A stretch of 64,000 bases of DNA from Gammaproteobacteria bacterium (GCA_018816095.1 JAHIWP010000037.1:1-64000); one strand, 5' to 3'. Shown: positions 1 to 9,772, counted from the first letter of the stretch. Notes: generated from the letters alone by a model not told the origin. Numbers and translations: made by a program.

Positions 1-139
1 AGCTATGGGACAGACTTGGACTGGTCTCGATACTGGATACGATCAATCGGCTTAACCGCATGGCCTGAACCGCCGTGTACGGAACCGTACGCACGGTGGT
101 GTGGGAGGACGGCGGCCGTGAGGCCGCCTCCTACCCGAT
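1..139 (+). mobile_element. 3' end of a group II intron (domains V and VI), cut by window start
   Basis: Positions 70-99 fold as a domain V-like hairpin: CCGCCGTG and TACG pair with CGTA and CACGGTGG, with a two-base GC bulge on the 3' side and a GAAC loop. Directly after it, 104-131 forms a long stem, GGCGGCC-GTGA-GGCCGCC, as expected for domain VI, and the element appears to end at about 139 in CCTACCCGAT. The reading frame through this stretch is RNA structure and not a gene. The intron-encoded reverse transcriptase, if present, lies to the left of the window. The base run CGC in the first strand resembles the catalytic triad variant seen in some bacterial classes. The exact 3' splice site is inferred. 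Confidence 0.72.
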
Positions 140-423
140 CGTGTTGTAGTAATGACGTAAAGGCCACAGGGCACACGATCACTCATGTCGACCTTGTCTG
201 TAGCGCTTAGTCACGCCTTGTGCTGACGCGTCGCCTTGGCGAAGTCAGCATGGCGCACACTCAAACAAGTGCATCGCAGCAAAGGCGCAGATGCTCGCAA
301 TCAGCCGCTAACAGCTGAAATGCCGGGGCACTAGAAGCAACCGTCATCAACTCATGCAGGAACGTCATGGCGGGCGCCTACCTGCAACGAAAACCCCGCA
401 ACATGGCAAACCCTCTGCCGCCC
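140..423. other. gene-free stretch between intron end and antiporter terminator
   Basis: I see no gene, tRNA or clear repeat here. It would be the 3' exon flank of the group II intron, so it may mark what the intron interrupted, but nothing in it is recognisable. Confidence 0.5.
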
Positions 424-460
424 AAATAAAAACGGGGCTACCGACTTATCGGTAGCCCCG
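424..460 (-). terminator. Rho-independent terminator of the antiporter gene
   Basis: A perfect 12-bp stem CGGGGCTACCGA / TCGGTAGCCCCG with loop CTTA lies 50 bp past the stop codon of the leftward antiporter gene. On the minus strand it is followed by a T-rich tract (TTTTTATTT). Confidence 0.9.
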
Positions 461-509
461 CTCAAAGGCTAAACGCCTGACACTCGCTAGGCAGATAAGC
501 CGTGCCGAA

Positions 510-1829
510 TCAAAGCACCATTGCTGCGACCCAACCAAACACCAGCAGTGGCAGGTTGTAGTGCAGGAAAGTCGGCACAACACTGTCCCAGATATGGTTG
601 TGTTGGCCATCGACGTTAAGACCAGCAGTTGGCCCCAAGGTCGAGTCAGAAGCCGGCGAGCCGGCATCGCCCAGCGCGCCGGCGGTGCCAACGATGCACA
701 GGATGGCAAGTGGGCTGAAGCCCAGCTGCAGACCCAGCGGCACGAAGATCGCCGCGATGATTGGCACGGTGGAGAACGACGAACCGATGCCCATGGTCAC
801 CAACAGGCCGACCAGCAGCATCAGCAATGCACCCAGAGCCTTGTTGTGGCCAATCAGTTCGGCCGCGCTCTCAACCAGGTTTTTCACATCACCCGTGGCC
901 TTCATCACTTCGGCAAAGCCGGCAGCGGCGATCATGATAAAGCCGATCATGGCCATCATTTTCATGCCTTCGGTAAACAGCCCGTCAGCCTCTTTCCAGC
1001 GCACCACGCCTGATACCGAGAAAATCACGAAACCAGCCAGCGCGCCGATGATCATCGAGTCTAACCACAGCTGCACAACAAAAGCAGCCGCAATCGCCAC
1101 GCCAGCCACCAGCAGGCTCAACGGGTTGTAGACCACATCCACGCGCTCGGCCTGCTCTATCTTGCTCAGGTCGTACACGCGCTTTTTACGGTAGCTGAAC
1201 AGCACGGCGATCAACAACCCGCAGAGCATGCCCAGCGCCGGGATGGCCATGGCTTTGGTCACTTGCAGGCCAGTGATATCAACGCCGCCGCTGGCCACAT
1301 TGGCCAGCAGGATGTCATTGAGGAAAATGCCGCCAAAGCCTACCGGCAAAAACATGTAGGGCGTGATCAAACCAAACGTCAGCACGCAGGCGATCAAACG
1401 GCGGTCAAGCTGCAGCTTGCTCAATACGAACAGCAAGGGCGGCACCAGCAACGGGATAAAGGCGATATGAATCGGCAGGATGTTCTGTGAAGAAATCGCC
1501 ACAACTAGAAGCAGAGCGATCAGCAGCCATTTAAGCAGCCCGGCACTGTTCGTGTCCTGCTTGCCGACCATCGCCAGCGCTTTATCCGCCAGCGCGTGGG
1601 CCAAGCCAGATTTGGCGATCGCCACGGCAAAAGCGCCCAGCAAGGCGTAGGACAAGGCAACCTTGGCGCCGCCGCCTAGGCCGTTGTGAAATGCAGTCAG
1701 CGAGCCTTCAAGGCCCAAACCACCCAGCAGGCCACCGGCTAATGCACCGACTATGAGGGCTACAACCACGTGCACGCGGCACAAGCTGAGGATCAGCATA
1801 ATCCCCACTGCCGCAACGACTGCGTTCAT
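510..1829 (-). CDS. Na+/H+ antiporter family integral membrane protein
   Basis: Predicted 439-residue inner-membrane transporter with about eleven to twelve hydrophobic segments. The N-terminal part, with a glycine-rich NGLGGGAK segment and [12 protein letters not shown], and the C-terminal [17 protein letters not shown] segment are typical of the NhaC/YuiF-like families (Na_H_antiport_2 followed by Na_H_antiporter). Members exchange sodium for protons or move organic acids and amino acids, so the substrate is not settled by sequence. The frame is open for 36 more codons upstream, but I chose ATG at 1829 because GGGAG precedes it at good spacing and the first membrane helix starts there. It stands alone, divergent from the chemoreceptor, and has its own terminator. 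Confidence 0.8.
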   Translation of the reverse strand: MNAVVAAVGIMLILSLCRVHVVVALIVGALAGGLLGGLGLEGSLTAFHNGLGGGAKVALSYALLGAFAVAIAKSGLAHALADKALAMVGKQDTNSAGLLKWLLIALLLVVAISSQNILPIHIAFIPLLVPPLLFVLSKLQLDRRLIACVLTFGLITPYMFLPVGFGGIFLNDILLANVASGGVDITGLQVTKAMAIPALGMLCGLLIAVLFSYRKKRVYDLSKIEQAERVDVVYNPLSLLVAGVAIAAAFVVQLWLDSMIIGALAGFVIFSVSGVVRWKEADGLFTEGMKMMAMIGFIMIAAAGFAEVMKATGDVKNLVESAAELIGHNKALGALLMLLVGLLVTMGIGSSFSTVPIIAAIFVPLGLQLGFSPLAILCIVGTAGALGDAGSPASDSTLGPTAGLNVDGQHNHIWDSVVPTFLHYNLPLLVFGWVAAMVL

Positions 1830-2104
1830 CGATTTACTCCCGCTTTTGAATAGGTCCGTGAAGGTTTCAACCTTCTCTGGATGCTGCGCCGGCTTGGCGA
1901 GGGCGCGTACTCTGCACAAAGCTGAACGAGCTGTCAAAACGCCTGTAAAATATTTAACACAAGCTGTAACTGATTCGATTACTCTGAACGCTAAAAGCGC
2001 TCTGCTGGCCTGTAACTTGCTGTGCTTTAGTTGCTGTAAAACTTAAAGAAAAGCGCCTAAGCGCCGATAGGCGCTAGAAGCCTCAGTCATATAAGGTCCT
2101 GAAA

Positions 2105-4249
2105 ATGCTGTTCAGCCGACTCTCTATTCAGTTGAAGATCACCCTGCTGGCGGGCTTATGTCTGCTGGCCATTGTCGCCGTCTTAGTCTCTGCGTCGGTC
2201 ATTCAAGCATCGAGCAGTGCTGACCTGGTCAAGCAGGCTAGCTCAAAAATGCTGCAAGAGTCCGCACAGCTGCGCATGAACGCCCGCGGGGAGTCTCAGG
2301 CACTGCAAATTCAGCGCTATTTTATGGATGCCTACCAATACGGCCGCAGTGCCACGAACCAGGTTCTGTTTATTCGCGAGCAGGCGGAAAAACGCTTTCT
2401 GGATGCCTTCGACCTGCGTGAAGACCTGACTCGACAAGTGCGCAGCGCACTAGAGAACAACCGCAGCCTGCTCGGTGTTTATGCGGTATTCGAGCCCAAC
2501 GCGCTCGACGGTAAAGATGAACTGTTTGCCGACCAGGCGGAATTGGGCAGCAATGATAAAGGCCGCTTCTCCATCTATTGGGCACAAGGCGATAACGGTG
2601 AGCTGGTTGCTGAGAGCATGACCGAAGAGAGCCTCGGCGACACAACGCCAGGCATTAGCGGAGCGCCATACAACGCGTGGTATACCTGCCCTATTGAAAA
2701 GAAAAAAGTCTGCTTGCTCGACCCCTATATCGATGACACCGATGGGGTGAAAACCCTAATGACCAGTATTGCCTTTCCCCTAGAGCAAGGGGGCAAGGTC
2801 ATCGGCGTGCTGGGCGTGGATATCAGCCTCGCCAGCCTGCAAGAGCTGAGCAACGAAGCCCATCAGGGACTGTTTGATGGTGCCGGGCATGTCAGCATCA
2901 TCAGCCCTGCCGGGCTGCTAGCCGGTCACAGCCGTGACAGCGCTCTGCTTGGCGGCAAGCTTGATAAAGCGTTCAGTGCTCAGCACGGCGAGATTCTCAG
3001 CCTGCTGGCCAATAATCGCCCTGAAGCCTTGCACCACGAAGGTGCGTTACAGGTGCTGCAACCGCTGCTGCCCATTCCTGATGCACAGCCGTGGGGCGTG
3101 CTCATCGAAGTCCCGGAGAAAGTCCTGCTTGAACCTGCCGCTCGGCTTGAAGCTGAAATGGATGCCATGGGCACCCGTAACAGTGCCACTTCACTCGGCC
3201 TGGGTTTGGCCGCAGGTGTGGTGGGTATCTTGCTGATCTGGCTCACGGCTCTGGGCGTGACCCGGCCGATTCTTGGTGTGGCCGCCATGTTGAAAGACAT
3301 CGCCAGCGGTGAAGGCGATCTGACTCGCCGCCTGGAATACGCCAAGAAGGATGAGCTGGGCGAGCTGGCCAGCTGGTTCAACCGCTTCCTCGACAAACTG
3401 CAGCCAATTATTGCCGACGTTAAACACAGCGTGCAGGACGCCCGCAGTACGGCAGATCAGTCGGCGCTGATCGCCAGCCAGACCAGCGATGGCATGCAGC
3501 AGCAGTACCGCGAAGTCGATCAAGTGGCTACAGCCTTCCAGGAAATGAGTGCCACCGCCCAAGATGTCGCGCACAACGCCGCCCAGGCAGCCGAAGCCGC
3601 GCGCACCGCTGACCAAGCCAGCCGTGAAGGGATGGATGTGATCGGTAAGACCACATCAAGCATTGAGCTGCTGGCCAATGAAATGAACGTCGCCATGCAG
3701 GAAGTCGAAGGGCTGGCTGATAGCAGCGAGAAAATCGGTTCGGTACTCGAAGTGATCCGCTCGATTGCCGAGCAGACTAACCTGCTGGCCCTCAACGCAG
3801 CGATTGAAGCGGCGCGTGCCGGTGAAGCCGGACGCGGTTTTGCCGTAGTGGCCGATGAAGTGCGCAACCTGGCCAAGCGTACTCAGGATTCAGTCGAAGA
3901 AATCCGCCAGGTGATTGAAGGCCTGCAAAGCGGCACCAAGGAAGTGGTCAGCACCATGCACAGCAGCCATCGTCAGGCCCAGGGCAGCGTCGAGCAGGTC
4001 GAACAAGCGGTGGCCGTGCTGCAACGCATCAGTCAGGCCGTGAGTGTGATTACCGATATGAACCTGCAGATTGCCAGTGCTGCCGAAGAGCAAAGCTCGG
4101 TGGCCGAGGAAATCAACCGGAACGTCGCCTCGATCCGCGATGTCACGGAATCAATCTCCTCCCAGGCCGATGAGTCGGCAAAAATCAGCCAGGGTCTGAA
4201 CAAACTGGCTAACCACCAGCAAAGCCTGATGGATCAGTTCCGCGTCTAG
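2105..4249 (+). CDS. methyl-accepting chemotaxis protein with double-Cache sensor domain
   Basis: Transmembrane chemoreceptor of 714 residues that would signal to CheA/CheW. A first helix (about 10-32) is followed by a large periplasmic part (about 35-355) of dCACHE type with the segments SIYWAQG and [15 protein letters not shown], a second helix (about 362-385), a HAMP domain, and the cytoplasmic coiled-coil signalling domain whose hairpin tip has the conserved [19 protein letters not shown] near residue 556. The C-terminus (LMDQFRV) has no CheR-binding pentapeptide. dCACHE domains commonly bind amino acids, polyamines or organic acids, and the ligand here is unknown. AAGGT lies just upstream of the ATG. 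No che genes are nearby. Confidence 0.93.
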   Translation: MLFSRLSIQLKITLLAGLCLLAIVAVLVSASVIQASSSADLVKQASSKMLQESAQLRMNARGESQALQIQRYFMDAYQYGRSATNQVLFIREQAEKRFLDAFDLREDLTRQVRSALENNRSLLGVYAVFEPNALDGKDELFADQAELGSNDKGRFSIYWAQGDNGELVAESMTEESLGDTTPGISGAPYNAWYTCPIEKKKVCLLDPYIDDTDGVKTLMTSIAFPLEQGGKVIGVLGVDISLASLQELSNEAHQGLFDGAGHVSIISPAGLLAGHSRDSALLGGKLDKAFSAQHGEILSLLANNRPEALHHEGALQVLQPLLPIPDAQPWGVLIEVPEKVLLEPAARLEAEMDAMGTRNSATSLGLGLAAGVVGILLIWLTALGVTRPILGVAAMLKDIASGEGDLTRRLEYAKKDELGELASWFNRFLDKLQPIIADVKHSVQDARSTADQSALIASQTSDGMQQQYREVDQVATAFQEMSATAQDVAHNAAQAAEAARTADQASREGMDVIGKTTSSIELLANEMNVAMQEVEGLADSSEKIGSVLEVIRSIAEQTNLLALNAAIEAARAGEAGRGFAVVADEVRNLAKRTQDSVEEIRQVIEGLQSGTKEVVSTMHSSHRQAQGSVEQVEQAVAVLQRISQAVSVITDMNLQIASAAEEQSSVAEEINRNVASIRDVTESISSQADESAKISQGLNKLANHQQSLMDQFRV

Positions 4250-4301
4250 GCTTCTGGCGTGAGCTGACCAGGCAGTGCCTGTGACGACTGCCACCTTGTG
4301 A

Positions 4302-4332
4302 CGCAGGCTAGCAATCGTTAGCCTGCGTTTTT
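4302..4332 (+). terminator. Rho-independent terminator after the chemoreceptor gene
   Basis: CGCAGGCTA (4302-4310) pairs with TAGCCTGCG (4319-4327), followed by five T residues. It lies 52 bp after the stop and just before the FMN reductase gene. Confidence 0.85.
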
Positions 4333-4362
4333 CGTTTATGTCTGATTAACAAGAGGTGCACG

Positions 4363-4959
4363 ATGCTCAATATCGCCTTGGTGGCCGGCTCAGGTCGCAC
4401 TAACAGCCAATCGGGCAAAGTTGCCCGATTCTTGCGTCAGCGCCTGATTCAATTGGGCTTCACCGATGATGCGCAGAGCAGCGTCATTGACCTGGGTCTT
4501 GCGCCACTGCCGCTCTGGCCTGCCGAGGATGCGGGCCCGTGGGGGCTGTACAGCAAGCAACTGGCAGCAGCTGATGCCGTAGTGATTATCTCGCCGGAGT
4601 GGAATGGCATGGCCTGCCCGGCCATCAAAAACTTCTTTATCTACGCCAGTAAGGTTGAACTGGCGCACAAGCCTGGACTGCTCGTGGGCGTCTCATCGGG
4701 CGTTGGCGGGGCCTACCCGATTAGCGAGTTGCGCGCCTCAAGCTATAAAAACTGCCGGCTCTGCTACCTGCCCGAGCACTTGATTGTGCGCGGTGTCGAA
4801 AAGGTATTGAACACCCCCGAGCCCAGCAGCGAAGACGATCAGCGGCTGCATGCGCGCATCGATTATGAGCTGGATATTCTGGCCCAGTACGCACACGCCC
4901 TGCGCCCGGTTCGCGCCAATATCGACATGAGCAACCCGGCCTTTGCCAACGGTATGTGA
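4363..4959 (+). CDS. NAD(P)H-dependent FMN reductase family flavoprotein
   Basis: Cytosolic 198-residue flavodoxin-fold protein of the NADPH-dependent FMN reductase family. The N-terminal strand is followed by the phosphate-binding loop GSGRTNSQSGKVARFL (residues about 9-24), and the SPEWNGMACPAIKNFF segment (about 76-91) is the conserved flavin-contacting region. Relatives reduce free flavins, quinones, azo compounds or chromate, and the natural substrate cannot be read from the sequence. A good ribosome site (AGAGGTG) precedes the ATG. The gene is preceded by a terminator and faces the histidine kinase gene convergently, so it is probably monocistronic. Confidence 0.85.
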   Translation: MLNIALVAGSGRTNSQSGKVARFLRQRLIQLGFTDDAQSSVIDLGLAPLPLWPAEDAGPWGLYSKQLAAADAVVIISPEWNGMACPAIKNFFIYASKVELAHKPGLLVGVSSGVGGAYPISELRASSYKNCRLCYLPEHLIVRGVEKVLNTPEPSSEDDQRLHARIDYELDILAQYAHALRPVRANIDMSNPAFANGM

Positions 4960-4986
4960 ACCTTACGTTGTGCGCACTTGGTGAAT

Positions 4987-6306
4987 TCAGGTGCGCTTCA
5001 ACGGCAATGTGACCCTGACGCGCAACCCACCTAACGGGCTTTCCGCCAGTTGCAATTGTCCACCCCAGGCATCGACGATATCGCGCACGATGCCTAAACC
5101 CAGGCCGTGCCCCGCCACCTGCTCGTCTAGGCGACTGCCGCGACTGAGCACCTCTTCACGCTGAGCGGCGTCAATGCCCGGCCCGTCATCATCAATGAGC
5201 AATTGATAACCGTGCGGATGCCGACTGATCTGCAACTGCACCTGGCGATCGGCCCATTTGCAGGCGTTATCCAGCAGATTCCCTAGCAGCTCCAGCAGGT
5301 CTTCACGGTCCCAGGGCAATCGCAGTTCGGGTTCGGCTTGCCAGCTGAGTTCCAGATGATGGCCGTGGATCATCGCCAGGGTTGCGAATAGCTCAGGCAA
5401 CTCGCTGGCACACTCGAAATGAGCCCCCGGTAATGCTTCACCCGCCAGGCGTGCACGGCCTAGCTCACGGCTAATACGCTGCTGAATATGCTGCAGCTGG
5501 CTATTGAGGCTCTCGCGCAACTCTGGCAACTGTTTGAGCTCCTCACGGGAGGCCAGGCTGACCAGCACCGCCAAGGGCGTTTTTAATGCGTGTCCGAGGT
5601 TGCCCAAGGCATTACGTGAACGTTTCAGAGTGTCTTCGGTGTGCGCCAGCAGGTGGTTGATCTGCGCCACCAGCGGCTCAAGCTCAAGCGGTACCTGCTG
5701 ATCCAGCTGGCTGCGCTGGCCTTGTTGCAGCTGCATGATCTGCCGGCGAGTCTGCTCCAGCGGCTGCAACGCACGACTGACAATCAGGCGCTGCAGCAAC
5801 AAAATCAACAGCAGAGCGGCAACGCCCAACCCCAGGACAACTTTCTGCACGTGGCTGAAACTGTTGAGCATCGGGGTATAGTCACGCGCCACATGGATCA
5901 TGATGTTCTGGCCATAGCGTTGATAGTCGGCGCGGTACACCAGCCACTCCTGCCCTTGCGGGCCGTCAGCCAGCTCGTCCTGCAAGCCTTCAGCCTCAGC
6001 CGTGTTTAGCTCACGATCCCAGAGCGAACGTGAACGCCAGCTTTGCTCGGCAAGGTCGATGCGAAAATACAGGCCCGAGTACGGCCGCTTAAATGCTGCG
6101 CTCAGCCGGCGCTCGTCCAGCTGCAGGCCGTTGGGGCCACGCACAATCGCCCCCAGCAGGGTTTGCGTTTCATCCTGCAGGGTTGTCTGTAAATAGTTAC
6201 GCAAGCTGCGGTCGAACAACCACAGGCTGCTTTGCGCCAGCAGCAGGCCGACAATCAGCAGTACGCTGACCAGCCCTAGACTGAGTCGTCGCTGAATCGA
6301 CCTCAA
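4987..6306 (-). CDS. bqsS: sensor histidine kinase, PhoQ/BqsS-like
   Basis: Inner-membrane sensor kinase of 439 residues. Helix 1 (about 11-31), a periplasmic domain (about 32-152), helix 2 (about 154-172), HAMP, a dimerisation helix with the phosphoacceptor in [11 protein letters not shown] (H239), then an ATPase domain with N box ([12 protein letters not shown]), G1 (DDDGPGID) and G2 (GHGLGLGI). It overlaps the response regulator gene by 4 bp. Two PepSY-like genes upstream and a TTAAG-type box ahead of the operon match the Fe(II)/Ca-responsive BqsRS (CarRS) locus of P. aeruginosa. However, I do not find an intact RExxE motif, described as the Fe(II) site of BqsS, in the periplasmic part. 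Another PhoQ-like assignment is therefore possible. Confidence 0.7.
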   Translation of the reverse strand: MRSIQRRLSLGLVSVLLIVGLLLAQSSLWLFDRSLRNYLQTTLQDETQTLLGAIVRGPNGLQLDERRLSAAFKRPYSGLYFRIDLAEQSWRSRSLWDRELNTAEAEGLQDELADGPQGQEWLVYRADYQRYGQNIMIHVARDYTPMLNSFSHVQKVVLGLGVAALLLILLLQRLIVSRALQPLEQTRRQIMQLQQGQRSQLDQQVPLELEPLVAQINHLLAHTEDTLKRSRNALGNLGHALKTPLAVLVSLASREELKQLPELRESLNSQLQHIQQRISRELGRARLAGEALPGAHFECASELPELFATLAMIHGHHLELSWQAEPELRLPWDREDLLELLGNLLDNACKWADRQVQLQISRHPHGYQLLIDDDGPGIDAAQREEVLSRGSRLDEQVAGHGLGLGIVRDIVDAWGGQLQLAESPLGGLRVRVTLPLKRT

Positions 6307-6971
6307 GCCGTATCCCCATTAAAACGGTAGCCCTGGCCACGCCGGGTTTCGATGATCTCGCGCCCCAATTTGCGCCGTAGATGGTTAACGTGCACCTCGA
6401 TAACATTTGAGTCGCGCTCACTCTCACCGTCGTACAGGTGGTCAGCCAGATGACTCTTCGACAATAACTGCCCGGTATGCAGCATGAAGTAACGCAGCAA
6501 GCGGAACTCGGCAGCGGTCAGCTGGACCTCTTCACCATTGCGCTTAACCGTTTGCCGGCCTTCATCCAGTTGTAACCCAGCAGCCTCCAGTTGCGGCTGA
6601 TTGGCCAGACCATGGGCCCGGCGCAACAATGCCTGAATGCGCAGTTGCAGTTCTTCCGGGTGAAAGGGCTTGCTCAGGTAATCGTCCGCGCCGGCCTTCA
6701 GCCCCTCAATGCGCTCAGCCCAGGAGCCCCGAGCGGTGAGAATCAGTACCGGCGTGCTGAGGCCACCTGCACGCCACTCCTGCAACACCTGCAGCCCCGG
6801 TTTGCCAGGCAGTCCGAGGTCAAGAATGATCAGGTCATAAGGCTCAGTAGCGCCTTGGTAGGCCGCATCACGGCCATCGGCTAACCAGTCCACGGCGTAG
6901 CCCTGACACGCCAGGCTGGCCAGTAACTCATCGGCGAGGGGCACATGGTCTTCAACCAGCAGTAGGCGCAT
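6303..6971 (-). CDS. bqsR: OmpR/PhoB-family response regulator, BqsR-like
   Basis: Cytosolic DNA-binding response regulator of 222 residues. The receiver domain shows the acidic pair near residue 7, the phosphoacceptor D51 in [10 protein letters not shown] and the conserved lysine in YLSKPF (about 101). The winged-helix output domain ends in RGQGYRF. The stop overlaps the start of the kinase gene (ATGA-type coupling), and its own start directly follows the PepSY gene, so the four genes 4987-7597 form one leftward operon. The box TTCAG-N6-TTAAG upstream of the operon differs by one base from the TTAAG-N6-TTAAG site reported for BqsR, which suggests autoregulation. Confidence 0.8.
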   Translation of the reverse strand: MRLLLVEDHVPLADELLASLACQGYAVDWLADGRDAAYQGATEPYDLIILDLGLPGKPGLQVLQEWRAGGLSTPVLILTARGSWAERIEGLKAGADDYLSKPFHPEELQLRIQALLRRAHGLANQPQLEAAGLQLDEGRQTVKRNGEEVQLTAAEFRLLRYFMLHTGQLLSKSHLADHLYDGESERDSNVIEVHVNHLRRKLGREIIETRRGQGYRFNGDTA

Positions 6972-7289
6972 TTAGTCTTCCACTTCGTCCTTGAGTACTT
7001 CACCGGTACTCGCATGTAATTCCAGTTCGCGCACAATACCCTGCCCAGTTACCAGCTCAACTTCGTAAACCAGTACACCGTCCTCTTCCTCCAGCTCGAC
7101 TTCAAGCAAAACGGCGCCAGGATGACGCTGCAAAGCCATCTGCAACAGCTGTTCGAGGGGCATGATCAGCCCCTCACGGCGTAGACGCAGTGCTTCGTCC
7201 TGATCCAGATCACGCGCGCTGCTGCTGAGCGTAACCGTCAGCAGCAGACAGGCCAGGAGTGGGCGTACAAGCCAAGCAGTGATGTTCAT
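6972..7289 (-). CDS. small periplasmic PepSY-like protein (second of pair)
   Basis: Predicted 105-residue exported protein. ATG at 7289 gives a signal peptide (hydrophobic to about residue 23, then SSSARDL), and a longer frame upstream overlaps the neighbour and lacks a signal. The mature part has the PepSY pattern: LRREGLIMPLEQLLQMALQR, an acidic strand VELEEEDGVLVYEVEL and a C-terminal ASTGEVL. It overlaps the upstream paralogue by one base (TGATG) and directly precedes the response regulator gene. In P. aeruginosa the bqs operon carries small proteins at this place. A role in tuning the kinase from the periplasm is inference. Confidence 0.75.
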   Translation of the reverse strand: MNITAWLVRPLLACLLLTVTLSSSARDLDQDEALRLRREGLIMPLEQLLQMALQRHPGAVLLEVELEEEDGVLVYEVELVTGQGIVRELELHASTGEVLKDEVED

Positions 7290-7597
7290 CAATCGTCTCG
7301 TTGGTTCTTCAGCACTTGAGCGTTGGTAGCATCCAGCTCGACATCCCATTGAACACCCTGGGCATCGCGCACTTCGACCTGGTAAATGTAGCGGCCGTAC
7401 TCTTCTTCCAATTCAGTGTCTTCGGTTTTGCTACCTGGGTGCAGCGCCAATGCTGCTGCGTTGAGCTTTTCAAAGGACATAATAGTGCCCGCATCACGCA
7501 GTTTTAAGGCTTCATCCGGGCCCAGGTCACGGGCTTGGACCAGGCCGGCAGTCAGTGTCAGGGCAGCAGCGGTCAATACGGCAGTCAATGTGTGCAT
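7289..7597 (-). CDS. small periplasmic PepSY-like protein (first of pair)
   Basis: Predicted 102-residue exported protein, first gene of the two-component operon. The start at 7597 is preceded by AAGGAA and begins a clear signal peptide (hydrophobic run ending near LVQARDLG). The mature domain repeats the plan of its downstream neighbour: DEALKLRDAGTIMSFEKL, an acidic tract TELEEEYGRYIYQVEV and a terminal TNAQVLKNQ. The two are diverged tandem duplicates. PepSY domains are known as inhibitory or ligand-contacting modules. The ligand here is unknown. Confidence 0.75.
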   Translation of the reverse strand: MHTLTAVLTAAALTLTAGLVQARDLGPDEALKLRDAGTIMSFEKLNAAALALHPGSKTEDTELEEEYGRYIYQVEVRDAQGVQWDVELDATNAQVLKNQRDD

Positions 7598-7651
7598 ATC
7601 CACGTTCCTTTTCACGTTGGCTTTGGGTGGCATTCAAGTTACTGCAAATGA

Positions 7652-7667
7652 CTTAATTCAAGCTGAA
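7652..7667 (-). promoter_or_regulatory. BqsR/PhoP-like direct-repeat box ahead of the PepSY-regulator operon
   Basis: On the minus strand the sequence reads TTCAG-CTTGAA-TTAAG, one mismatch from TTAAG-N6-TTAAG, the published BqsR site. Ten bases downstream is TAACTT, a possible -10 element, the spacing expected when an OmpR-family activator replaces the -35. It lies 55 bp upstream of the first PepSY gene. Confidence 0.5.
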
Positions 7668-7790
7668 TGCAGCTAAGGGCGAGCTCAAAGGCTGATCAAT
7701 CCATCGCTGTACGCGTCATTCACACGCTGAACGTACTTGGTCTGGCCACTCAGCGTTTTATAATCGCCGCCCTGCGCGATGGAGGCCAGC

Positions 7791-8870
7791 ATGAGTGCGA
7801 TAGTAATCAAGTCCCCTGCCCTGACGATCAGAGCCGGCAAACGCGCCCTTGCGCGCATTCGTGAGCAGGGCCTACAACCGGCAGATGTCGGTATTCTGCC
7901 CGGTGCAGCAGGCGGCCCGAAGGCCCTGGGTATTCAAGGGCTGGATCTGGCCTTGTTTGGTGATTGGCTGCAACGTGCGCCGCGTGAGCGCTCGCTGATT
8001 GGGGCATCCATCGGCTCGTGGCGGTTTGCCAGCGCCTGCCTACCTGATCCAGCTGTCGGCTTACGCCGACTCGGTGAGCTATACACCTCACAGCGCTTTA
8101 CCAAAGGCGTGAGCATGAAGCAGGTATCACACAGCTGCAGCCTTATGCTGGAGCAACTGTTGGGCAGCGACGAGCCCAGCATCCTCAGCAACCCGCATTA
8201 CCGGCTTAACATTGTGGTGGTGAAAAGCCATGGCCTGCTGCAGCACGATCACCGTGGCGCACTGAGCCTGGGTTTGTCTTCGGTGATTGGCAGTAACCTG
8301 ATGGGCCGAGCGCGCCTGGCTAAGCACTTTGAGCGGGTGATCCTGCACGACGCCCGCCAGGCTCCACCGCTGGGCGTGCTCAATGATTTCCCATCACGCT
8401 ACCTGCGACTCGACAGCGGCAATTTACGTCATGCGCTGCTGGCCTCGGGCTCTATCCCGATGATCATGCAAGGCGTGCGTGACATACCGGGTGCCGGGCC
8501 CGGAACCTACCGCGATGGCGGGCTGCTCGACTACCACCTCGACCTGCCCTTCAGCGGCGATGACATCGTCCTCTACCCTCATTTCACCGACAAGATCATC
8601 CCTGGCTGGTTCGATAAAAGCATGCCGTGGCGGCGCGGTGATGGTGGCCGCCTTCAGGATGTGCTGTTACTCGCCCCCTCACGTGAATACCTGGCACGCC
8701 TACCTCACGGCAAACTCCCAGACCGTAAGGACTTCAGCCGTTATCAGGGTGATGATGGCGGCCGTGAACGCTATTGGCGTAAGGCCATGAGCGAGAGCCA
8801 GCGCCTTGGCGATGAGTTTCTCGAGCTTGCCGAAAATGGTCGCCTTGGCGAGCGCCTTCAGCCGTTATAA
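7791..8870 (+). CDS. patatin-like phospholipase family protein
   Basis: Predicted 359-residue cytosolic or membrane-associated acyl hydrolase. It has the patatin signatures: a glycine-rich oxyanion segment (PGAAGGPKALGIQGLDLALF, about 38-57), the nucleophile elbow GASIG with S73, and the dyad aspartate in RDGGLLDYH. The C-terminal half (LLAPSREYLARLPHGKLPDR) is conserved in Pseudomonas proteins of this type but has no assigned role. ATG at 7791 is preceded at five bases by GGAGG, so the in-frame ATG at 7779 is not used. It stands alone, divergent from the bqs-like operon. Substrate unknown. Confidence 0.75.
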   Translation: MSAIVIKSPALTIRAGKRALARIREQGLQPADVGILPGAAGGPKALGIQGLDLALFGDWLQRAPRERSLIGASIGSWRFASACLPDPAVGLRRLGELYTSQRFTKGVSMKQVSHSCSLMLEQLLGSDEPSILSNPHYRLNIVVVKSHGLLQHDHRGALSLGLSSVIGSNLMGRARLAKHFERVILHDARQAPPLGVLNDFPSRYLRLDSGNLRHALLASGSIPMIMQGVRDIPGAGPGTYRDGGLLDYHLDLPFSGDDIVLYPHFTDKIIPGWFDKSMPWRRGDGGRLQDVLLLAPSREYLARLPHGKLPDRKDFSRYQGDDGGRERYWRKAMSESQRLGDEFLELAENGRLGERLQPL

Positions 8871-9089
8871 GTGATGCTGTCCGCATGAAGGCCGAGGCCG
8901 AGCAGACTGGAACATTCAGTCGATATTCGTTATGCAACCGGTAAAACTGTGATTTATCGGGCAAATAGGTGCAATTTTTGGCCAACATGTGACTTAACAG
9001 TCAACTTCGTTCATCAACAGCTATGACTGGCAAGCGGAACCTACCGCCTGTCCTTGTGTATTTGGGATCACCTCGGAGAAACCGACCCC

Positions 9090-9359
9090 ATGAACGCACC
9101 GCTGCGTTTTAACGAAGCCCTGCTGATTGCTGACCGCGCCTTTCAACCTTTCCAATGTGTGGCCTGGGCCCCGCAGGACGGTTCTGGCAATCTCAGCCTG
9201 ACAGTCATTGACCGCACCAGCACTCGACTGCTCGGTCGCACTCAACTGTCGAGCAGTATCTACAGCGACCCCGTGCAGTTTGCCGACATGCTCAAACAGT
9301 CCCGCGAGCAGCTAAGCCAGCAAGGCTTCGCGCTAGAACCGTGGAGCATGCCGGAGTAA
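9090..9359 (+). CDS. conserved small protein, function unknown
   Basis: An 89-residue hydrophilic protein without signal or membrane segment. I chose ATG at 9090 (MNAPLRFNEALLIADRAF) because the protein reads naturally from there and GGAG lies upstream. The open frame could begin 12 codons earlier. I recognise no domain. A 13-bp inverted repeat follows the stop. Confidence 0.6.
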   Translation: MNAPLRFNEALLIADRAFQPFQCVAWAPQDGSGNLSLTVIDRTSTRLLGRTQLSSSIYSDPVQFADMLKQSREQLSQQGFALEPWSMPE

Positions 9360-9370
9360 TCCGCTACTTC

Positions 9371-9419
9371 TTGAGGGCTCTAAGCTACCGTTAGGCCACG
9401 TCCTAATTAGAGCCCTCAA
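9371..9419. repeat. 13-bp perfect inverted repeat, terminator-like without T tract
   Basis: TTGAGGGCTCTAA (9371-9383) is the exact reverse complement of TTAGAGCCCTCAA (9407-9419), with 23 bases between. It starts 12 bp after the stop at 9359 and may end that transcript, but no run of T follows. Confidence 0.6.
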
Positions 9420-9427
9420 CGTGTGCA

Positions 9428-9459
9428 CGGTTTAGCGAGCGCACGGCCTCGTTAAACCG
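9428..9459. repeat. second hairpin in the same gap
   Basis: CGGTTTAGCGAG (9428-9439) can pair with CTCGTTAAACCG (9448-9459) over 12 positions with one G-T wobble. The right arm and flank (ACGGCCTCGTTAAACCGCGC) closely resemble bases 13112-13133 upstream of queD. Confidence 0.5.
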
Positions 9460-9544
9460 CGCGCATAGCCACCGTAGAACAGTTTTGTCGCACATGAACA
9501 TTTGCGTTTATGCTCAGCCGACACGTCTTTCTGCGGAGCCTTCC

Positions 9545-9772
9545 ATGCTGCAATTGCGCCCTAACTGCGAATGCTGTGACCGTGACCTGCCGGCTGACTC
9601 AAGCGATGCCCTGATCTGTTCGTTCGAGTGCACGTTTTGTCGTGATTGCGCCTTGCACACCCATCAAGGTGTCTGCCCGAATTGCTCGGGAGAATTGCTG
9701 CAACGACCACGCAGACCAGCAGCCAAATTATTGAAATACCCCGCCTCCAGCGTGCGCGTCAATAAATCCTGA
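9545..9772 (+). CDS. DUF1272 family cysteine-rich small protein
   Basis: Small 75-residue cytosolic protein with a zinc-finger-like cysteine pattern: CECC near residues 8-11, then CSFECTFCRDC and a late CPNC. This spacing and length are those of the DUF1272 family, which probably binds zinc; its role is unknown. ATG at 9545 is preceded by GGAG at six bases, better supported than the in-frame ATG sixty bases upstream. Confidence 0.8.
   Translation: MLQLRPNCECCDRDLPADSSDALICSFECTFCRDCALHTHQGVCPNCSGELLQRPRRPAAKLLKYPASSVRVNKS

Noticed and set aside
16..210. Open frame of 64 codons at the left end
   Set aside because: It runs through the domain V and VI hairpins of the group II intron and has no protein-like features.
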